Origin: Spirochaetia bacterium
GTDB lineage: Bacteria; Spirochaetota; Spirochaetia; Sphaerochaetales; Sphaerochaetaceae
Length of the DNA stretch: 19,942 nucleotides
Direction of reading: 5' to 3'
Assembly: GCA_009929055.1 (NCBI GenBank)
Contig: SABI01000017.1
Coordinates: 1-19,942, forward strand
The notes below the pieces were generated by a model, which worked only from the letters and a program-made list of their open reading frames with translations, had not been told where the DNA came from and ran no database searches. The position numbers and the translations under genes are program-made. The stretch's first letter is position 1; the number at the start of each line of letters is the position of its first letter. Below are positions 15,613 to 19,942 of the stretch, piece by piece.

Positions 15613-15679
15613 GCATACTCTCTATACTATCAATTAAGATAACTAAAACTCTTAATTTCATAAGAAGGAATAACTACTC

Positions 15680-16603
15680 TTGAACTCTCTAATAGCAGCA
15701 CTACCCATAATTAGCCTCATCCTTTTAGGGTACATATTAAAAAAATTTAATTTCTTTAAAGAGCAGACAGTAAAAGAGATAAAGAATTTTGTCTCTAACA
15801 TTACCCTCCCTGCTTTATTAGTGAATGCCTTCCTTGCCCTAGAGATTGAATCAAGGTACTTAATAATGATTCCAGTTGTTACCATTTTGTGTTTTGTGAT
15901 GGTGTTTATTGGAAATCTTGTCAAAAGGATTGGGCGAATAGAGACCCCCTACTTTCCCCTCCTTATGGCAGGGTTTGAAATGGGGATGTTTGGATATGCC
16001 ATATTTTTCTCTTTCTATGGACAAGAAAATTTTCCTAAAATAGCCTTTTTATCACTTGGACAGTCAATCTTTATTTTTACCTATGTTATTTCTAAGATGA
16101 AGAGTATTCAAAATGGGAAAGATAGCATTATCGAGGTGATAAAGAGATTTGTCTCTTCTCCTATTGTTATCTCAATTATTACAGGGGTTGTCCTTGGTAG
16201 TTTTAAAGGTGTGGTAACTGTCACCCCTTTTCTCAAATCGATTCATTCCTTTATCATTCTTCTTGGCTCTATTACTGTCCCTCTTATTAGTATTACCATT
16301 GGCTATGGATTAAAGATCTCTAAAAAGGGGTTAAAGCTCTCAATTATTACCATACTCGTAAGAAAGAGCGTTCTTCTCGTATTTGCCCTCCTTATTAATC
16401 ACTACATCATCGATTCCCTTCTTCATATGCCATATATTTATCAAATATCTTTCCTCTTTATCATGATAGCACCCCCCCCATTCTTATATAGTGCGTTCTG
16501 TGATCAAAACGACAGAGAAAATGTTGCTTACATCGACCAAACAGTTTCCCTCGATTGTATCGTCTCAATCATCTCCTCAATGATTATCGTATTAGTGGTG
16601 TGA
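15680..16603 (+). CDS. AEC family (auxin efflux carrier-type) transporter
   Basis: Integral membrane protein of 307 residues with about ten hydrophobic helices in two five-helix halves. The opening ALPIISLILLGYILKKFNFF, followed by FVSNITLPALLVNAF, is typical of the AEC/Mem_trans family, as are the mid-protein basic loop and the second-half PLISITIGYGL block. Bacterial members carry malate, malonate, lactate or other organic acids; the substrate here is not evident. The start is taken as TTG at 15680 with AAGGA 10 nt upstream, since the family sequence begins directly there and no ATG is available nearby. It is divergent from the MFS gene with about 170 nt between starts. Confidence 0.85.
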   Translation: MNSLIAALPIISLILLGYILKKFNFFKEQTVKEIKNFVSNITLPALLVNAFLALEIESRYLIMIPVVTILCFVMVFIGNLVKRIGRIETPYFPLLMAGFEMGMFGYAIFFSFYGQENFPKIAFLSLGQSIFIFTYVISKMKSIQNGKDSIIEVIKRFVSSPIVISIITGVVLGSFKGVVTVTPFLKSIHSFIILLGSITVPLISITIGYGLKISKKGLKLSIITILVRKSVLLVFALLINHYIIDSLLHMPYIYQISFLFIMIAPPPFLYSAFCDQNDRENVAYIDQTVSLDCIVSIISSMIIVLVV

Positions 16604-16668
16604 TGAAGATATTCAACTAAAGAAGAAGTCAAACAAACCTAATGTGATGAATCAATTAATAGCTTGAC

Positions 16669-16689
16669 TTGAGTTTAATTATAACTCAA
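16669..16689. promoter_or_regulatory. inverted repeat 1 upstream of the AbiEi-like gene (candidate operator)
   Basis: TTGAGTT (16669-16675) and AACTCAA (16683-16689) are exact inverted 7-mers with a 7-nt spacer. The site overlaps the end of a TTGACT sequence (16664-16669) that could be a -35 box. AbiEi antitoxins are known to repress their own promoters by binding paired inverted repeats, which matches this layout. Confidence 0.6.
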
Positions 16690-16691
16690 AA

Positions 16692-16710
16692 TGCATAGTA
16701 TAAGTATGCA
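16692..16710. promoter_or_regulatory. inverted repeat 2 upstream of the AbiEi-like gene (candidate operator)
   Basis: TGCATA (16692-16697) and TATGCA (16705-16710) are exact inverted 6-mers with a 7-nt spacer. Its centre is 22 bp from the centre of the first repeat, about two helical turns, so two proteins could bind on the same DNA face. It ends 6 nt before the first possible start codon. Confidence 0.58.
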
Positions 16711-16716
16711 AATATT

Positions 16717-17502
16717 ATGAATTACAAACTAAAGGAGAATATGGCTACTTTATATTCAGTATTACAGGACGGATTACTCGTAGACAGAGCATATCTTCAA
16801 AAGCGAGGTATAAATCGAACAGCTGTCGATTATTACATACGTTCTGGTAAACTCATTGTCGTAGCTCATGGTGTATATAGAAAACCTGGCCCCTCTCTAA
16901 CATGGCAACATGTTGTATATTCACTTAATCAAATGGGATATAAGCTCCATGTAGGACAACGCTTCTCTTTAGGGTATTATGGCTTTGAACACTATGTAAA
17001 ACTTGGGAAGCAAGAAATTACAATATATTGTTCTTCTAGATTGCCCCAATGGATTAACATAATTGATATCAACTTTCATTTTATCGTATTGACCCACAAT
17101 CCCTTTAAAGATACAGATATTGGTATTGTTGATATTCCTTTTGGCCACTTTGATTGGACCATCAAATATTCTTCTCCTGAGAGAGCTTTTCTAGAATTGA
17201 TGAGTTCCATGCACACAAGCGAAGACATATTGCATGCTAAAATAATGATGGAAGGAGCAATGAATTTACGACCAGATCTACTTCAGAATGTGTTAGCCGA
17301 TTGTAAAAGTATCAAAGCAAAAAGACTCTTTATGTGGTTAAGTAAAAGTGTAGGCCATCCTTGGTATAGAAGAATAGATGCCTCACGCATAGATTTTGGA
17401 AGTGGTAAACGCCAGATAGTTACTGACGGTGTTTTTGATCCAGAATTTAATATTACGGTACCCAAGGAGCCTTTCAATGGAGATTCAACATCCATATTTT
17501 AA
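16717..17502 (+). CDS. AbiEi-type antitoxin / transcription regulator of a type IV toxin-antitoxin system, no toxin partner
   Basis: A 261-residue protein of the AbiEi antitoxin family. The N-terminal winged-helix part includes GLLVDRAYLQKRGINRTAVDYYIRSGKL and GVYRKPG. The C-terminal part carries family marks SPERAFLELM, AKIMMEGAMNLRPDLLQNVL, IKAKRLFMWLSKSVGHPWY and IDFGSGKRQIV, ending near NITVPKE. In intact systems an AbiEii nucleotidyltransferase toxin gene follows directly. Here the antitoxin is followed within 30 nt by the opposing oxidoreductase gene, so the toxin is absent. The nine residues after VPKE (PFNGDSTSIF) look unlike the family end as I remember it, which could mark the deletion junction. 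ATG 16717 is kept because homologues have a similar lead; ATG 16741, with AAAGGAG 3 nt upstream, is the alternative. Self-regulation through the two repeats upstream is likely. Confidence 0.82.
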   Translation: MNYKLKENMATLYSVLQDGLLVDRAYLQKRGINRTAVDYYIRSGKLIVVAHGVYRKPGPSLTWQHVVYSLNQMGYKLHVGQRFSLGYYGFEHYVKLGKQEITIYCSSRLPQWINIIDINFHFIVLTHNPFKDTDIGIVDIPFGHFDWTIKYSSPERAFLELMSSMHTSEDILHAKIMMEGAMNLRPDLLQNVLADCKSIKAKRLFMWLSKSVGHPWYRRIDASRIDFGSGKRQIVTDGVFDPEFNITVPKEPFNGDSTSIF

Positions 17503-17508
17503 GATGTT

Positions 17509-17539
17509 AAAAAGATATCTCAAAGAATCTTCTATATCT
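17509..17539 (-). terminator. weak terminator candidate after the FAD/FeS oxidoreductase gene
   Basis: On the minus strand AGATAT (17539-17534) pairs with ATATCT (17518-17513), followed at once by a T-run (17513-17509 complement). The stem is short and AT-rich and overlaps the stop codon, so efficiency would be low. Confidence 0.3.
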
Positions 17540-19439
17540 CATCCACACTCATCAATATCTCTTTAATAGCAACACTCGTTGAGTAGATTCCCTTAGCGCT
17601 ACATACCTCTTGGCAGTATGCTGGGCAATTAATACAAGAGAGGGAGGAGATAGATTCTCCCTTGAGAGTCTTCTTTGCTCCAGTTATATTCCCACACTCT
17701 AATTTTCTCATGATTGAGGGTATATCATAAGAAGAGGGGCACGCATGACGGCAGGGGCTGGTTAGGCACCACTGACACTTACTCGCTTTGTCATGGAGAA
17801 TAATAGCCTTTTTATTATCTATTGCATTGAGGGTCGGGAGAATTCGCTCTCCTTCTCCTATTCTTACCTCTTCTACTTTAGAGCCAACAACTCTCACCAT
17901 ATCTATGGAATAATTTCTAAGTCTATATTCTTTCATCTTATTCTTTCTTAGAATAATGTTTGCAGCACTAATGCCACTAATAGTTACAGCTAGGCTTCCT
18001 GTGCCCATTACAGTAGCTTCCCCGCAATGATAGAGGTTTTTCCAATCCCCTTGTGCTTTTTGTCTTTTTAATAGCTCTTGCCCCATAGCTTGTTTAGGAC
18101 CCGCAACATATCCCCTCTCTTTTAAGGTAAACCTTTCTATAGTGAGGGGAGTTGCAACTTTTATAGAGCGAATATGGGTTGAAAATAAGGGGAAGAGAGA
18201 GTCTAGTAGCGAAACAAAACGCTCTTTAAGGAAATCTTTTTCTAATTTGTAGTTAAGGGACTCTTTTTTATTAGGCCATAATCGGTATGTTGGCCCAATC
18301 AACATTACCACATGTTCATCACTATTACATAGTGAAGGGTCTGCAAGGGAGGGAATATAGAGAGTGATTTCATCTTCAGTAAGTGCTTCCCCTCTTGGAG
18401 CATACATTTGAACAGGAAGGAGGCCATCAGGAAGAGCTTCTTTATCAACTACGGCATAGCAAACGACACTAGGGTAGGTCATATTAAGGTTTTTAATATA
18501 TTTAATTCTAGAAGGTTTTTGATGAGTAGGTGGGATAAGAGAAGTATGTAGCTGTAAGAGAGTCCCTCCATAGACGACATATTGTGCGTTAATTACAAAA
18601 GATTCATCTCCTTTTTTAACTGTTGCCCCTACAACTTTTTGTTTTTCAAATAGTAGAGAGGTAGCTTTTGTGTTGTAGTGTATTGTTCCTCCATACTTCT
18701 CAAAAGCTTTTTCTAATTTGCCTGGAAGTTGAAAAGAGCCTCCAGGAGTATAGTAGGCTCCCCCCTCGTGGTTTTCCATAAACATCGTAATAGCTAAAAT
18801 AGCAGGAGTCTCATCAAGGGTGGTGTAGCAGTAGGTGCTAGTAAGCTTGCTAAAGAACCTGATTACCTCAACTGAAGAGACAAATTTTCTTAACAAATCT
18901 CCTGCACTCTTATATAAGAGGGGAATAATTTTTATATTCTTTACTGGGTCTTTTAACCCACTAAGAAACATCTCCCCTTTTCTCATTTCAGTAGGAGCCA
19001 TGTAGGTCGTATCTTTAGCAATCACATTTCTATAAAGATCTTCTATGTAAGAGTAGAACTTTCTAATTCCTATCATGTCATGAGGGAATAAAACTTCAAG
19101 TTGATGAAAATAATCTTCAATATTTTGGTGAAACAAAATTGGGGTATTTTCATAATAAAGACGATACATGTAGGGGTGCTTGATTACATCAATTTCCTCT
19201 TCTAATTCATTCATGACAAAATAGTGAGGATTAAATCCTTTTTTCCCAAAGCCAAAGAACATACTAGTGCCAATGTCGAGTGTTCTCCCCTTTGCCCGAA
19301 AAGACCCACACGAACCTCCTGGAGATGGGTTAGACTCAACTAAGATAACGCTACACCCTCTCTTTGCTAACAAAGAACCACAGGTGAGAGAAGAGAGTCC
19401 ACTACCAATAACTAATACATCACAGTTAATCGCTTTCAT
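17532..19439 (-). CDS. CrtI/phytoene-desaturase-like FAD oxidoreductase with C-terminal two-cluster iron-sulfur domain
   Basis: A 635-residue flavoprotein. Residues 6-42 form the FAD-binding Rossmann start (VLVIGSGLSSLTCGSLLAKR, Glu35, PSPGGSCG), and about 465-500 carry the second FAD motif (NLYHCGEATVMGTGSLAVTISGISAANI), both as in phytoene desaturase, retinol saturase and related amine-oxidase-fold enzymes. After a linker of about 50 residues comes a cysteine-rich end: C555, C558, C563, C567 and C602, C605, C609, C613, with the intervening IPSIMRKLECGNITGAKKTL. This resembles the two-[4Fe-4S] domain normally at the N-terminus of GltD, PreT and dihydropyrimidine dehydrogenase. The protein could pass electrons between its clusters, FAD and a partner. 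The ATG lies inside the end of the Rieske oxygenase gene (14-nt overlap), so the two are coupled. The substrate is unknown. Confidence 0.86.
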   Translation of the reverse strand: MKAINCDVLVIGSGLSSLTCGSLLAKRGCSVILVESNPSPGGSCGSFRAKGRTLDIGTSMFFGFGKKGFNPHYFVMNELEEEIDVIKHPYMYRLYYENTPILFHQNIEDYFHQLEVLFPHDMIGIRKFYSYIEDLYRNVIAKDTTYMAPTEMRKGEMFLSGLKDPVKNIKIIPLLYKSAGDLLRKFVSSVEVIRFFSKLTSTYCYTTLDETPAILAITMFMENHEGGAYYTPGGSFQLPGKLEKAFEKYGGTIHYNTKATSLLFEKQKVVGATVKKGDESFVINAQYVVYGGTLLQLHTSLIPPTHQKPSRIKYIKNLNMTYPSVVCYAVVDKEALPDGLLPVQMYAPRGEALTEDEITLYIPSLADPSLCNSDEHVVMLIGPTYRLWPNKKESLNYKLEKDFLKERFVSLLDSLFPLFSTHIRSIKVATPLTIERFTLKERGYVAGPKQAMGQELLKRQKAQGDWKNLYHCGEATVMGTGSLAVTISGISAANIILRKNKMKEYRLRNYSIDMVRVVGSKVEEVRIGEGERILPTLNAIDNKKAIILHDKASKCQWCLTSPCRHACPSSYDIPSIMRKLECGNITGAKKTLKGESISSLSCINCPAYCQEVCSAKGIYSTSVAIKEILMSVDEI

Positions 19440-19942
19440 TTCCCTTTACCTTTAGCTCTTCCCTCATTTTTCTGTATGCAATAATAGGTGAGTCTCCTTT
19501 AAGGAGCTTTTCTTTTCCCCTCAAAGAAGAGGCTTTCGGCTTTTGAGTAATAACGACTCTCTTATCTTGTCGCTCAATCTTTCTATTTGCGAATTTTCCA
19601 CTAAAAGCTATAAGAGAATTAATAACACCAACAGGGCTAAGGTGACAATAGAATCTGATATAAAGAATTGTGTTCTCTTCATCTACTGGGGCAAAGTAGA
19701 TGAGAACCTTTATCTCCTCACTTATATGGTTCATCCAGATATTTGGTAATGTAAATAAGAGATACGTTGATCCAATCTCACACTCCTCTCCCTTTCTTGG
19801 TAGTTGCCCATTATCTACTTCATTATTGGCACTAGTTTGAATCGTATTTCCATTAATGATTAATTTTGGTCCATGCACTACTGTCTTATTTCCTTTTCCT
19901 ATGGTGTTGTAGTGAACAAAGGGGAGGTGGACAACATCTAGT
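19426..19942 (-). CDS. Rieske-type ring-hydroxylating oxygenase, catalytic domain, 3' part only
   Basis: The frame is open to the window edge; about 171 C-terminal residues are visible, so the Rieske [2Fe-2S] domain would lie outside. The visible part begins with LDVVHLPFVHYNTIGKGN, matching the mononuclear-iron site of Rieske oxygenases (D-x-x-H-x4-H), and contains VDEENTILYIRFY and RQDKRVVITQKP, followed near the end by SPIIAYRKMREEL, all usual for the catalytic domain and tail. The likely role is O2-dependent mono- or dioxygenation, or demethylation or desaturation, of an aromatic, sterol-like or other hydrophobic substrate. A GTG at 19878 is internal, not the start. It overlaps the CrtI-like gene by 14 nt, suggesting a two-protein system. 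No ferredoxin or reductase gene is visible apart from that partner. Confidence 0.78.
   Translation of the reverse strand, partial: LDVVHLPFVHYNTIGKGNKTVVHGPKLIINGNTIQTSANNEVDNGQLPRKGEECEIGSTYLLFTLPNIWMNHISEEIKVLIYFAPVDEENTILYIRFYCHLSPVGVINSLIAFSGKFANRKIERQDKRVVITQKPKASSLRGKEKLLKGDSPIIAYRKMREELKVKGNESD

Noticed and set aside
17504..17566. Short open frame after the AbiEi gene as a toxin remnant
   Set aside because: It encodes only about 20 residues, overlaps the opposing oxidoreductase end, and shows no nucleotidyltransferase motif.
1..19942. CRISPR arrays, tRNA or rRNA genes, insertion sequences
   Set aside because: I saw no regularly spaced repeats, tRNA-like cloverleaf, rRNA sequence or transposase in any frame.

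Overview
The window is AT-rich, densely coded bacterial DNA, most plausibly from a spirochaete of the Sphaerochaetaceae/Treponemataceae type. The best clue is the mature N-terminus of the sugar-binding protein at 6015-7022 (AxA cleavage followed by AAGAQE), a style common in spirochaete binding proteins. The DUF1846 protein, the CrtI-like flavoprotein and the large 7TM-GGDEF protein fit an anaerobic, host- or sediment-associated fermenter. The assignment is inference; no rRNA, tRNA or other phylogenetic marker is present.

Layout. (1) 1-1375, + strand: the 3' part of a DUF1846 gene, then a cytidylate-kinase-like gene. (2) 1381-3117, - strand: a membrane diguanylate cyclase. (3) 3378-14095, + strand: a large sugar locus. 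A first SIS-isomerase/VOC gene pair (3378-4516) is followed by a 366-nt regulatory gap with inverted repeats and a good sigma70-type promoter. Then comes one long transcription unit: a second SIS/VOC pair, an LsrB/RbsB-type binding protein, a duplicated-domain ABC ATPase, two permeases, a GntR-LacI hybrid regulator, a sedoheptulokinase-like FGGY kinase and a D-psicose/D-tagatose 3-epimerase-type enzyme. A strong hairpin follows. (4) 14250-16603: an MFS transporter (-) divergent from an AEC-family transporter (+). (5) 16717-17502: an AbiEi-type antitoxin with no toxin gene, preceded by two helically phased inverted repeats. (6) 17532-19942, - strand: the 3' part of a Rieske oxygenase gene, translationally coupled to a CrtI-like FAD oxidoreductase carrying an unusual C-terminal eight-cysteine iron-sulfur domain.

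How the genes work together. The sugar locus reads as import of a ketose (or of a sugar converted to one), C3 epimerisation, phosphorylation by the FGGY kinase, and isomerisation of the sugar phosphate by SIS enzymes, with the GntR-LacI protein as sensor. The two VOC proteins, each directly behind a SIS gene, have no obvious place in any known ketose pathway. That duplicated SIS-VOC module is the strongest candidate for undescribed biology here. The second candidate is the Rieske/CrtI-FeS pair at the right edge.
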